From positions 56,001-120,000 of the forward strand of contig CAUYUJ010014179.1 of the NCBI GenBank assembly GCA_963575745.1: a DNA stretch of 64,000 nucleotides. The letters are read 5' to 3'. The DNA comes from Prorocentrum cordatum (lineage: Eukaryota; Sar; Dinophyceae; Prorocentrales; Prorocentraceae). Both the position numbers and the translations under genes were made by a program. Below, one piece after another: positions 1-8,604 of the stretch; the stretch's first letter is position 1; every line of letters starts with the position of its first letter. Below the pieces are notes generated by a model. The model was not told the DNA's origin. It saw nothing but the letters and a program-made list of their open reading frames with translations, and searched no databases.

Positions 1-2
1 AG

Positions 3-710
3 AAGAAGAAGCTGAACGTCCGACAAGAGAAGAACGGCGCCGTCACCATCGAGAACCTCTCGGAAGAGACGTGCTCGAACGCCGCGGAGCTCGAGGACTT
101 GCTCGAGAGGGGCAATAAAGCCAGAACGGTGGCCGCGACGGCGATGAACAGCGAGAGCTCCCGGTCTCACTTGGTGCTGATCATCAAGATTATCAGCGTC
201 AACAAGGAGACTAAACAGCAGCTGAGGGGCAAGCTGCTCATCTGCGACCTGGCTGGTTCGGAGCGGCTGTCGAAGTCTCAGGTGACGGGCGACGGCCAGA
301 AGGAAGCGATCGAGATCAACAAGTCCCTTACGTCTCTGGGTGACGTCATCGAGGCCCTAACGAAGGGGTCTAAGGTCATTCCGTACAGAAACCACAAGCT
401 GACGCAGCTAATGCAGGACTCCCTTGGCGGCACCGCCAAGACACTCATGTTCATCAACTGTTCGCCTGCGAGCTCCAACCAGGACTCAGAGTAGCAAGTG
501 GTCATGCTGCTGATGCGTTCCAAGATGTTCAAAGTTCCCATGGTTCCCTTATTTCCGAATGGTCCACAAGGGCCGCAGAAACGGGGACCACTACGGAATT
601 CTTGGAACGTATCTTGAGCCAAGTCTATCATAACATCATTCTCGTTCTAAGGACGAGACAGTCATGGCCTTGAAGTACGCCCAGCGCGCGAAGACTATCA
701 CCAACAAGAG
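3..710 (+). CDS. Kinesin-14-type motor domain, C-terminal part, two exons (partial)
   Basis: Microtubule motor ATPase fragment. The frame is open from base 3 and enters the window from the left. Visible motor motifs in order are NSESSRSH (switch I), DLAGSE (switch II), INKSL, YRNHKLT, DSLGGTAKTLMF. After QDSE the frame meets TAG at 492, but the expected continuation TVMALKYAQRAKTITN lies at 658-706 in another frame, so the gene is spliced across 492-657. A GTGAGC donor follows at 711; the next exon was not found. The minus-end-directed kinesin-14 class is inferred from the RGKL..CDLAGSER and LKYAQRAKTI pattern. Remaining N-terminal motor and tail are outside or beyond recognition. The family call is secure; the subclass is not. 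Confidence 0.88.
492..657 (+). other. Intron in kinesin gene with non-standard border
   Basis: This 166-bp interval separates codon GAG (489-491) from codon ACA (658-660), which continues the conserved motor sequence. The flanks share the triplet GAG (489-491 and 655-657), so the exact cut is ambiguous by up to three bases. None of the allowed positions gives GT-AG; one gives TA..AG. A perfect GCAAGT donor at 494 would break the frame. Short direct repeats at intron borders are known in dinoflagellates. Confidence 0.72.
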
Positions 711-1400
711 GTGAGCGTGCGCAGGCAGCGGCGTGTTCAGAGAACCGAAGAGCACGAGCACACATTCTCGGAGGCACGAGCGGAATCATTCGGTGCAGCG
801 CAGGCCCGAGAGAACCGCGCGAACACGAGAGCAGGCTCTTCTGGCTTCCCGGATCCCCGCCCGCTTTGAAGACGCCTCCCTGCGGACGTGATGCCGTGAC
901 GCTGACATGTTCGGCGATTTGGATCCGTCACGTGATGCGAATCGGAGGAGTAGGAGGAGGAGGATATAAAGAGGAGGAAGAGGAGGGGGATTCGGTGGGG
1001 AGGGGGAAACTTCGCATCACGTGACGAAGTCCCTCTGCCTACATGTGGAGCAGTTCGGGTTCGGAGGGGGCTCGCTGTTCCTCAGGTCCTCCCATGGCTG
1101 TTCGTCCAGCGCTCCTCGTGCACCCAGGCGCGCTGGGGGCCGAGAAAGGGCCTCGCTCCTCATGTACCCATCGGTCGTTGAACGTACGTTTGCATTGTCG
1201 GCATCCCCGGCTCCAATCTACATTAAGCGCCTTCCTGCTTCAATGATCGAGTGGCTTCACACTCTCCGTCCTCCTCGGGGGTCGGACGGAACCCGATCTA
1301 CTCCAACGCCTTCCTACTTCCAACGCCTTCCTACCCGATCTACTTACAACGCCTTCCAACGCCTCCTCAGGGGGCGGACGGAACCCAATCCTACTTCATG
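711..1400. other. Gene-free stretch after kinesin exon
   Basis: No protein family recognised. Bases 1274-1395 hold interspersed copies of CAACGCCTTCCTAC and two copies of CGGACGGAACCC about 90 bp apart. The tail of the kinesin gene may lie here unrecognised. Confidence 0.5.
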
Positions 1401-1599
1401 CTTCTTTTGGCAGGTGGATCTCTCAAGCTCTCCGCCGCCTCTGGCGGTTTGCTGAATTCCTGCTCGTTAACATTTGTCACGTGTGCGGAGCTTCACTGTC
1501 AATGCCGCGCGTTCCCGCGGCCTTGCTGTGTCCCTGCTCGCAACGCACACGGCCAGAGGCGGCGGAGAGCTTGAGAGATCCAACTGCCAGAAGTGCGCT
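1401..1599. mobile_element. Small inverted-repeat element with 7-bp direct flanks
   Basis: Arms 1415-1445 and 1552-1582 are perfect 31-bp inverted repeats, and similarity continues outward with mismatches (TTGGCAGGTGG against TCTGGCAGTTGG). The whole is flanked by CTTCATG at 1394-1400 and 1600-1606, a likely target duplication. There is no coding capacity. It has the form of a MITE. Confidence 0.7.
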
Positions 1600-1800
1600 C
1601 TTCATGGCAGGGGCGTGAGTGCACTTCAGCCGTCGATGAGGCACTGCGTCTGCCCCCCGCGCTCGGGGGGGTGGGCGGTCTGAGACCCACCCTCTCCGGC
1701 CGCCCGCCTGCCTCGTGACTCAACGCCCAGCCCAGGAGCAGCCCAGCCAGGAGCGAGGGCGCCTCGATGCGCTCCGATCCTCGGTCCTCGATGCTCCCTC

Positions 1801-1937
1801 CGTGTCTCCTCCTCCTCCTTCCTCGTCCTCCTGCTTCCTCCTCCTCCTCCTCCTTCCTCCTCCTCCTCCTCCTCCTCCTCCTCCTCCATCCTCTTCCTCC
1901 TCCTCTCCTCCTCCTCCTCCTCCTTCTCCTCCTTCTC
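1801..1937. repeat. TCC/CTC triplet array
   Basis: Polypyrimidine microsatellite on the plus strand with a few C-to-T interruptions. ORFs of Pro, Ser, Leu or Glu/Arg runs across it are artefacts of the array. Confidence 0.9.
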
Positions 1938-2156
1938 CAGGCAGCCTGGCGCCCCGCACAGGCAAGACGCTGAAGTGAGGACCGCTTTGGGTCCAGGCCC
2001 GGCCACGGTCTTCGCAGACATGGGTCGGGGCAACCTCTTCGTGGCCGAGGCCCGTCGTGGCCAGGCAGGTCCCTTCGTTGTTGATCTTGCGCTGATCATT
2101 CGAGGCGCAGGACATCAAGCAGTGGCGAAGCGTCCTAGCTCGCCGATGGGCCCACA

Positions 2157-2310
2157 AAAGAATGTTCTAAGGATCTTTTTTCCTCTGCACAAAGTGTTCT
2201 TAGACATGTTTTTCGAACAGTTCTGGCTGAGACTGTCTTGTTTGAGCACATCGGGTTCTAAGAACATTGTTTTTGTTATGAGAACATTTTTGGGGTCCTA
2301 ACAATCTTTC
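2157..2310. repeat. AT-richer repeat with imperfect inverted ends
   Basis: Left end AAAGAATGTTCTAAGGATC resembles the reverse complement of the right end (GGTCCTAACAATCTTT). The interior repeats the motif GTTCTAAG or AGAACATT several times. It is probably a decayed short element. Confidence 0.4.
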
Positions 2311-2474
2311 GTGGTAGGCCTATAGGAATCCAGGGACGGTCGATCCCCTGCTCAAAGACAGTGAATAGACATTCAATGTGTGACAATCATTTCATTATCC
2401 TCGGCCGCGAGGATGGCGTCTTTGAGTTGCTCCTCGCAGGGGAAGCCCGACACGGCATAAACAGGATCGTCGGA

Positions 2475-2604
2475 GCTCCGCGCGGACTTCTTGGATCGGC
2501 GCCGGGCCCTCCTCCCTGTCGCGCGGAGCGTGCTAGGGGCGGCGCCGGAGACGCCGTCAGGGGAGATCCAGCGCTGAGCCAAGAAATCCGCGCAGACCTC
2601 CGAC
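2475..2604. mobile_element. Repeat family A, copy 1 (foldback element)
   Basis: The left arm (CGCGCGGACTTCTTGGATC) reads as the inverted partner of the right arm (CCAAGAAATCCGCGCAG), with a GC-rich centre containing GGCGCCGG. Other copies are at 21592-21725, 29168-29278, 32615-32790 and 53685-53765. Confidence 0.7.
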
Positions 2605-2881
2605 AGATTGTGATTCTGCTGTTTTTTGTTCCGCGACTCGTGGCAGTACGACGATGGCCGCACGTCCTTCCGGGGGCCTGTGCTGCTCATGCCGATGTTT
2701 GGTTCTCTGGTGCAGTCGGAGTGGCCACCTGGGGCGCCCCCGCGCCCCAAGGCTGGGCTGCCGTCCAAGCGCAGGCGTGCACGCTTGCAGACAAAGTCAG
2801 GAGCGTTGGCAGGGGGATGGGACTGGCCCGACGTCGGCTCTGACTCGACAGAGGAGAGAAAGGTGCATATACCATATACCG

Positions 2882-3006
2882 CTACCCTTCGTCTTTCCCT
2901 TCAGGAGGCCCTCTGGATCCGCCTCGAAATCTTGACTAGAGCGCACTTCGGGAGAGGTCCAGGGAGCAGTAGTATCGGCATCGGTTGGTTTCCCCAGATG
3001 GTTCCT
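2882..3006. repeat. Dispersed repeat shared with 13584-13731
   Basis: Both copies start CTACCCTTCG and share GAGGCCCTC, GGATCCGCCTCGAA or GGATTCGCCTCGAA, CGGGAGAGGTCCAGGGAG and TTTCCCCAGAT in the same order. There is no coding potential. Confidence 0.65.
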
Positions 3007-3143
3007 TCCTCGCCTCGGTGACCCTGATACGCCCGTGTTGAAACGCAACACGTGCCGTGCTCAAATCGTCCGTGTTACCACCTTCACGTGCTGGTTCGGC
3101 ACGCGTCGGTCCATGTTTTGGCGAGCGCATCGTGCCAGGCCTA

Positions 3144-3310
3144 CAGTCGGGGCGCTGAATCAGGAACCCTTCTCGTTGGGGAGGGGCTCGGTGTTCCTTG
3201 ATTGTTTCAGAGTTCGCCTCGGGTTTTCCTGAGGTCTCCCATGGGAAATCGAGGTTGAACTTACGGGAAGAAGGGGCCTCGCTCCGTATTTAGGGTCAAC
3301 GCCTCGACTG
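3144..3310. mobile_element. Repeat family E, copy 1 (TA-flanked MITE)
   Basis: A 167-bp element with ends CAGTCGGGGCG and CGCCTCGACTG in inverted order, flanked on both sides by TA. It contains the shared core GGAACCCTTCTCGTTGG and GGGGCCTCGCTCC. CAGT ends with TA duplication resemble Tc1/mariner-type non-autonomous elements. Confidence 0.75.
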
Positions 3311-3465
3311 TACGTTTTCAGTCTACGGGTTGAGCTCCATGGCCAACGCGCTGCGTGCTGCGTGCTGCGCCCCGGGGCAGCTCTGGGTACCTCTTGCTCC
3401 CCCGGAGGTGCTCGTGCCTCGCCGCGCGGCAGGAGCGTGCGGTTTCCCCGTCCCGCGGCCCCCAT

Positions 3466-3690
3466 TCCTCCTCCTCCCCCTCCTCCTCCTCCTTCCTCCT
3501 CCTCCTCCTCCTCCTCCTTCCTCCTCCTCCTCCCTCCTCCTCCTCCTCCTCCTCTCCTCCTCCTCCTCCTCCCTCCTCCTCCTCCTCCTCCTCCTCCTCC
3601 TCCTCCTCCTCCTCCTCCTCCTCCTTCCTCCTCCTCCTCCTTGTCCTCCTCCTCCTCCCTCCTCCTCCTCCTCCTCCTCGTCCCTCCCTG
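3466..3690. repeat. Long TCC/CTC triplet array
   Basis: About 225 bp of nearly pure TCC units on the plus strand. Apparent proteins in all frames are homopolymers of Leu, Pro or Ser, or of Glu, Gly or Arg on the other strand. Confidence 0.92.
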
Positions 3691-3775
3691 AGCCAGGCTC
3701 TCCCCTCTTCGACCGACCCCCCCCCGCCCAGAACGAGGATGAGTTCGGCGCCGCCCCAGCATACTAATACTAAGT

Positions 3776-3945
3776 CGGGCGTGTCCCTCTGCAGGAGGAA
3801 TATTCAAAAACAATGAACACATTATCTGGGGACGATTAGTTGGGTATGTTTTGGCTGTGTTTGGCTATGCTTGTGTATGTGTTGTGTATTGTTGGCTATT
3901 TTTGAATGTTGGCTATGCTCGCATATGTTTTGAGTAGCTGTTTAA
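3776..3945. repeat. Repeat family F, copy 1
   Basis: It starts with a CGGGCGTGTCCCTCTGCAGG-type sequence and GAGGAATATTCAAAA, then a T/G-rich stretch with repeated TTGGCTATG. Related copies lie at 31735-31862 and 34066-34143. Confidence 0.5.
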
Positions 3946-4170
3946 TTTGCCGTGGACCGACCTGATACTGATACGAAGTGTGTGTGTGTGTGTGTTTTTG
4001 TGTGCGTCGCCCTCCCAGGGGCAGCGCGCCCGCCGAGTAATATTTAGAGTACCTTCTCCGCGGCGGGCGCCTGCTCGCCACGCCGCCAGGGAAACGGTAC
4101 CCGTCAAGATGGCTACACTATATGTTCGGGGGCAACGGTCGTCAGAGGAGGAAAAGTAACCCATACCTCT
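3946..4170. other. Left flank of the copia insertion, no gene
   Basis: It contains a short GT run (3979-3993) and ends in CTCT immediately before the LTR; CTCT recurs right after the other LTR. No ORF of substance. Confidence 0.55.
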
Positions 4171-4426
4171 TGTAAATAATGATCATTGTCTCTCCACCCA
4201 CAACCTCTTGATGCAAGAAGAAGACAGGCAGATGATAGGATATCTTATACCGAATCAAACTCAGCGTTCGATAGGTGCGTCCACCCTCCCGCCTCAGCTG
4301 GGCGGGTCCAAGCCACAAATGGCAATAGTGAGCAAGAGAGTGCAAGCATGAGCGTGCGAGAGCAATAACATAGATAATTCTAAACATCATCCTATAACGC
4401 GCATCCTTGCTAATATAACTTTCACA
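4171..4426 (-). repeat. 3' LTR of copia element
   Basis: It begins TGTAAATAATGATC and ends CTTTCACA, matching 13328-13582 along its length with about 12 differences including one indel. It is the 3' LTR because the coding strand is minus. I saw no clear purine tract on the coding strand just inside it. Confidence 0.93.
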
Positions 4427-4887
4427 CAGGAAAAGGAAACGTTGCTAAAGAATGCCTTGGCAAATTCTGCAGCAAGCCTCCAGAATATTGTATAATATGA
4501 TTGGCCCGACCGATCAAACTATCGTCCGTGCACCAAGCAACAGATATCAAAGAAAAGAAATCCCATAATCTCTGCTCGAACGGTCAAACTACCGTCCGTG
4601 TATCAAACAATAGATATCAATACAAGAAAACAACGCACCGAGCAACAGATACTAAGATAGAAGAAATCCACGCACTGAGCAACATATAAACAAATATTTA
4701 CCTGAGGTCTGCGCACCGAGCAACATATATTGAGGGGCGCTTTCACTTCTCATCTGTAGATGATGACCAAACATCACTCACCATCTGGAAATCGTAACAC
4801 AAATCACTCATCATCCTCACCAACGTTCACATCTGAGCCACTGCCTTGGCTGGCTCCAATATATCGTCCCATATATAGTAGTGAGGA
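4427..4887 (-). repeat. 3' untranslated part of copia with a dispersed short repeat
   Basis: AT-richer than its surroundings. The motif GCACCGAGCAACAGATA and close variants occurs about five times (near 4530, 4596, 4635, 4670 and 4709), sometimes followed by AAGAAATCC. No gene seen. Confidence 0.6.
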
Positions 4888-6090
4888 TCAGCGTGCACGC
4901 ACTGCTGACTTGATGATGCTGTATGCAATGTAAACCTTGATGCTCGGGTCGAGATTATAACTCCTGCTCTCGTCTGCGTCCAGCTTGAGACACCGTCCTA
5001 GGCAATTTGCGTAGTGCCTGTCCTTCGTATAGATCGTCTCATAGCTGTCGCCCTCGTACTTGCCACTCCTGATAATCGTCGGTCCCATGGTCTCCAGCCA
5101 CTGTCTCAGTAGAGCACTGCATCCCAGCATAATTGGTCCATCTCCCATGATCTCATCATCGTAGGTCTCTGGATCGGCTCGTACTGCGAGTGTTGTCGTC
5201 GTAGCCTTCGGCGTAGCCTTCGCCGTCCTGGACTTGACCTTGACCGGCTTCACGGGCAACTCCGGCTTGAACAGGCTGTCGCTGCTTGGACTATCCACCT
5301 CCATCGGCTCAGCGGTGTCCTCGCTGTCGGTCTGCTTAGGCTTCATTACGTAAATGAATATGATGATGCCCGCGATGATAGAGACTATTGTCACCACCGT
5401 AGGAGACATCGAAAGACAAACTCCATACACTGCAAGTGCACAAAGTTGAAGCATAACTACAGCTTGGTCAGGTATCTGGATGGTTCTCTGCGCGCCACTC
5501 CTCTCCATCAGGTAGTTGTCCGTTAGCTCTTCCGTGTAGAATGCCTCGACGTAGTCCTCGTCTTGAACCTCGTCCTTGTCGTCGTAGAAGCACCCGTCCA
5601 CGTAGTTGTACGTCTCCACCGGCCACGTAGGGATCTCCTCGTCGTCCTTCCCGGTGTCATCGTACAGCTCCTGCTTGACGTACTTGGCCATCTTCGCTTT
5701 CAGCTCGTCTACCTCCTTGTTGCCTGCTACCTTCTCTGGTCCAACAAGCTTTCGTCCACGTATTGATGGTGCCCTATCATCAGGCCCAAGAGTCCACAGG
5801 TTTGATATAACTATCTTCCTCGCGTAGCCTCCAGGAAGTACTGTCGTCAAACAGTCCGCTAGCATCTGCTCGCTCTTGACCCACTTGATGCTGACCTCTT
5901 TGAGTGACTGCCGCAATATAGCCGCTTCCAAAGAAAGCCTCCTGTCCGTCATAGAAATCTTCTCCTTTGTGATCGTGTCGTATAGGCTCTTGCAGTCGGT
6001 CACCGAAATGCATTTCACCGGGCAAGTGTCGTGCACAATCTCGGTCATGTCCATCTCTGGGTACATGATCTCCGCCAGGGTCGACCTTGT
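4888..6090 (-). CDS. Copia RNase H C-terminal part plus membrane-spanning extension
   Basis: Continues in the same frame as the reverse transcriptase ORF after TGA at 6091-6093. Residues 1 to about 85 (from the Met at 6066) hold the end of copia RNase H, with SVTDCKSLYDTI, DRRLSLEAAILR and WVKSEQMLADCLT. The next 300 residues are not standard copia: an acidic stretch, a hydrophobic segment at residues 202-241 (bases 5344-5463) long enough for one or two membrane helices, a basic TAKATPKATTT stretch and a C-terminal domain of unknown role. The extension is seen; an envelope-like or membrane role is speculation. Confidence 0.82.
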   Translation of the reverse strand, partial: TRSTLAEIMYPEMDMTEIVHDTCPVKCISVTDCKSLYDTITKEKISMTDRRLSLEAAILRQSLKEVSIKWVKSEQMLADCLTTVLPGGYARKIVISNLWTLGPDDRAPSIRGRKLVGPEKVAGNKEVDELKAKMAKYVKQELYDDTGKDDEEIPTWPVETYNYVDGCFYDDKDEVQDEDYVEAFYTEELTDNYLMERSGAQRTIQIPDQAVVMLQLCALAVYGVCLSMSPTVVTIVSIIAGIIIFIYVMKPKQTDSEDTAEPMEVDSPSSDSLFKPELPVKPVKVKSRTAKATPKATTTTLAVRADPETYDDEIMGDGPIMLGCSALLRQWLETMGPTIIRSGKYEGDSYETIYTKDRHYANCLGRCLKLDADESRSYNLDPSIKVYIAYSIIKSAVRAR

Positions 6091-8604
6091 TCATATTAAC
6101 ATGTCCACCGAATCCGCACATGAGTAGGCCTCCGCCGATAGAGTAGATCGCACCACTCGTTGAATCTTGGAAGACTGCCACCCAATGCAGTGTACCTTGT
6201 ACTTGTTACTGTGGTCCTCGTTGATCTTCTGGTCGCCCAGCATGATGAAGTGTCCGCGTTGTGATCTGTGCTTCGGCAGATTGTCGAAAGCACTGTCGGT
6301 GACATTGATCACCATGGTCTCCCACAGGTTCAGGCCTGCTGAGAACCTGATCAGCAAGTCGTCCCGCTTCTGTATCCGCCTGATGGCCGCGTTGCCGTCC
6401 TGTAGGTCCTTCACCGTCGGAGTTCCCAGCGTAGATGCCAGTCGGGATGCCTCGAAGGCCTCCTCGAAGCATATCACTCGCGCAGCCCAGTGCAGTTGTC
6501 CAACTACCGTTCGTAGTTCACGATTCTCTGCATGGGTCAAGGCGCTATCTGGTGCCTTGCTGCGCTCTCTGGAGATACGTACAGTCTGCATCGACTTCAA
6601 GTAGGCCTCCATGGTTACGTTGATGCTGCCGTCCTCGTCCTGCTTGTAGGCCCGGCCACAGAACGCCGCCTGCTCTTTCCTCGCGTACTTGACCTCGCCA
6701 AAGTCGATCTCCTTCTGCAGGTCCTCCATGATCTTGGCGCCCTCCGGGTCGTCCTGCTTGATGCCCATGAGGAAGTCATCCACGCGCAGGCACGTGATCC
6801 TGATGATCGTGCCCGCCGCATTGCGCTTGATGAAGGTCGCGGGCTCGAATTTCAGGCCTTCCCATCCAAGCTTCACGAGCGTCTCGCGTAGCGCCACATA
6901 CCACGCACGCGCTGCATTGTTGGTCCCGTAGATGCTCTTGTTTAACTTCAGCAGGTCACCTGCCTTCACTCCCGGGATGTTGCACTTCCCGAGGTTCGTC
7001 GGAATACGGAAGTAGAGCTCTCGTGTGATGGCTTTGCCTTGCAGAAAGGCTCCTTTCACATCTGCGATGACTAGGTCTAAGTTGAGGCTCGATGCGATGC
7101 TGCCCAGGAGCAACGTCATCTGCGCTGAGACTGTAGGTGAGTCCCGTCGTAGCTTGTCGTCAAACTCCTCCTCGTAGCCTCTTCCACAGATCCTGGCTTT
7201 CGGCTCGAAGGTCGTGGGGTCCTTATCGGTCCAGACCACTTTGGAGCTCAGGATCTTGTCCGGGTCGACCTTGTCAACTGCTGCTCCTGATATGTGGGTT
7301 GTTGCATCGTACTTGCACCGCGTGTTCCATTCCTTCTCCACCGCTTGCTGCATCTTCTTCCACTTGAGCTTGTCATCGCCCAGCGTCTTCAAGTTGATCC
7401 CCTGATGCTTGTTGGCTCTCGTCGTTTGGCTGCGCATCCGCTCGGCCGCGAACGCCTCGACGAGCAGCGGTGTATCTGCCAGCTGCTTGACTGGCCCAGT
7501 TTGTGCCCGGGCTCGTTTGATGCTGATCGGCACATCGTCCAGCAAGAACTCCTTGATCGTGACTGGGTGTTCCTGGCGTTTCCCCTGCGCAGGCTGTCGC
7601 GTACTTGACGATGATGTGCCCGGCTGATCTTGCGGTACCTCTGCTGGTACTGCTGCCGTTTCCTCCGCCTTCTGGCGTTCCTCCATGTGCCTTTGGATCC
7701 TGGCAGGTACTCGAAGCTGAGCTCGATCGTCCTGAGCGTCGTCCCGCTTGGTCTGCTTGAGCTTCAGGTCCTTCTTGGTGTGCTCCTTGCCTCCGCGCTT
7801 CACCTCCTTAGGTTCCTCCCTGGTCTCGTCATTATTGGTAGGTTCCTGCGGGGCTGCTGCAGGCTGTTGGCCACCTCCTGGTCCATTTTCAGCTTCCCCT
7901 TCCTTTCCCAGAGTGATCTCCTCGATGATCTTGATGGGGTCTTGTGATACCACATCGTCGATGATCTGAGGATTGGCTATCCAGTCCACTCTCGAGATAT
8001 CTTGAACCAGGTCGCGCGTGTCCAAGTTGAAAAGCCGCCGCTTCTCAATATTGCACCCAGGTGTCGGGTCAGGTAGAAGAGGGGCGTTCCTGACATTGTC
8101 CAGCTGGCTCAGGTCGGTCTTGCCCTGGCTGCTGGCCGCTACCGCTCCCAAGATGGTGTCCCAAGCTTGGTGCGCTCGAACAAGTCGTGCTCGTAGGTCT
8201 TCTTCCGCTTGATCTTGATCAGCTGGTACTGTTTCGTACTCGTCGTCCAGCCTCTGACGCATTGGCATCACGTCGTTATCGTGTACCACTTCCGATCGTC
8301 GCTTCCTGCTGTCCGCTGGCTTCGTCAGCTCCACGTTGCCCTGGGCAGGTGCTGCTGGTGCCGTCGTCGGTGCACTCGAGGGTGCATCCCCTTGTCCGCC
8401 TGCTGGCTGAGGTGGAACATCGCCCTGTCCAGGATTTTGCTGATGTCCTGGATCTCGGTGATCTTGATGTTGATCTGGCTGCTGATCTGGCCGTTGATCT
8501 GGCTGCTGGTCTGGCTGTTGATCATCTCGTGCTGGGTTATAGTGTTGACCTCGAAGATCCAGAAAAACCCCGCTGACCAGCTCGTCCACGTGCAGGTCCG
8601 CCAT
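6091..8604 (-). CDS. Copia reverse transcriptase and start of RNase H
   Basis: RNA-directed DNA polymerase of the polyprotein. The N-terminal linker is Gln/Asp/Pro-rich. The catalytic part shows SSKVVWTDKDP, KARICGRGYEE, DVKGAFLQGK, LLKLNKSIYGTNNAARAWY and LRVDDFLMG, where copia usually has YVDD. RNase H starts with VTDSAFDN and ends at LSAEAYSCADSVDML before TGA. The first 68 bases overlap the integrase ORF in another frame; the polyprotein probably changes frame around 8590-8605. That is either a fixed indel or a programmed shift; decay is simpler given the other stops. Confidence 0.93.
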   Translation of the reverse strand: MADLHVDELVSGVFLDLRGQHYNPARDDQQPDQQPDQRPDQQPDQHQDHRDPGHQQNPGQGDVPPQPAGGQGDAPSSAPTTAPAAPAQGNVELTKPADSRKRRSEVVHDNDVMPMRQRLDDEYETVPADQDQAEEDLRARLVRAHQAWDTILGAVAASSQGKTDLSQLDNVRNAPLLPDPTPGCNIEKRRLFNLDTRDLVQDISRVDWIANPQIIDDVVSQDPIKIIEEITLGKEGEAENGPGGGQQPAAAPQEPTNNDETREEPKEVKRGGKEHTKKDLKLKQTKRDDAQDDRAQLRVPARIQRHMEERQKAEETAAVPAEVPQDQPGTSSSSTRQPAQGKRQEHPVTIKEFLLDDVPISIKRARAQTGPVKQLADTPLLVEAFAAERMRSQTTRANKHQGINLKTLGDDKLKWKKMQQAVEKEWNTRCKYDATTHISGAAVDKVDPDKILSSKVVWTDKDPTTFEPKARICGRGYEEEFDDKLRRDSPTVSAQMTLLLGSIASSLNLDLVIADVKGAFLQGKAITRELYFRIPTNLGKCNIPGVKAGDLLKLNKSIYGTNNAARAWYVALRETLVKLGWEGLKFEPATFIKRNAAGTIIRITCLRVDDFLMGIKQDDPEGAKIMEDLQKEIDFGEVKYARKEQAAFCGRAYKQDEDGSINVTMEAYLKSMQTVRISRERSKAPDSALTHAENRELRTVVGQLHWAARVICFEEAFEASRLASTLGTPTVKDLQDGNAAIRRIQKRDDLLIRFSAGLNLWETMVINVTDSAFDNLPKHRSQRGHFIMLGDQKINEDHSNKYKVHCIGWQSSKIQRVVRSTLSAEAYSCADSVDMLI

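Noticed and set aside
3362-3816. Long Pro/Ser/Leu-rich open frames on both strands
   Set aside because: They are direct readings of a TCC/GGA triplet array; all frames are open and none has non-repeat sequence with a motif. The same holds for frames over the arrays at 1801, 22638, 28986, 30774, 33520, 48588 and 56130.
4095-4120. Reverse-strand DinoSL-like word (AAGATGGCTAC)
   Set aside because: Only about ten adjoining bases agree; too short to separate from chance.
4427-4445. Purine tract next to the left LTR as polypurine primer
   Set aside because: AGGAAAAGGAAAC is purine-rich on the plus strand, but the element is coded on the minus strand, so it has the wrong orientation.
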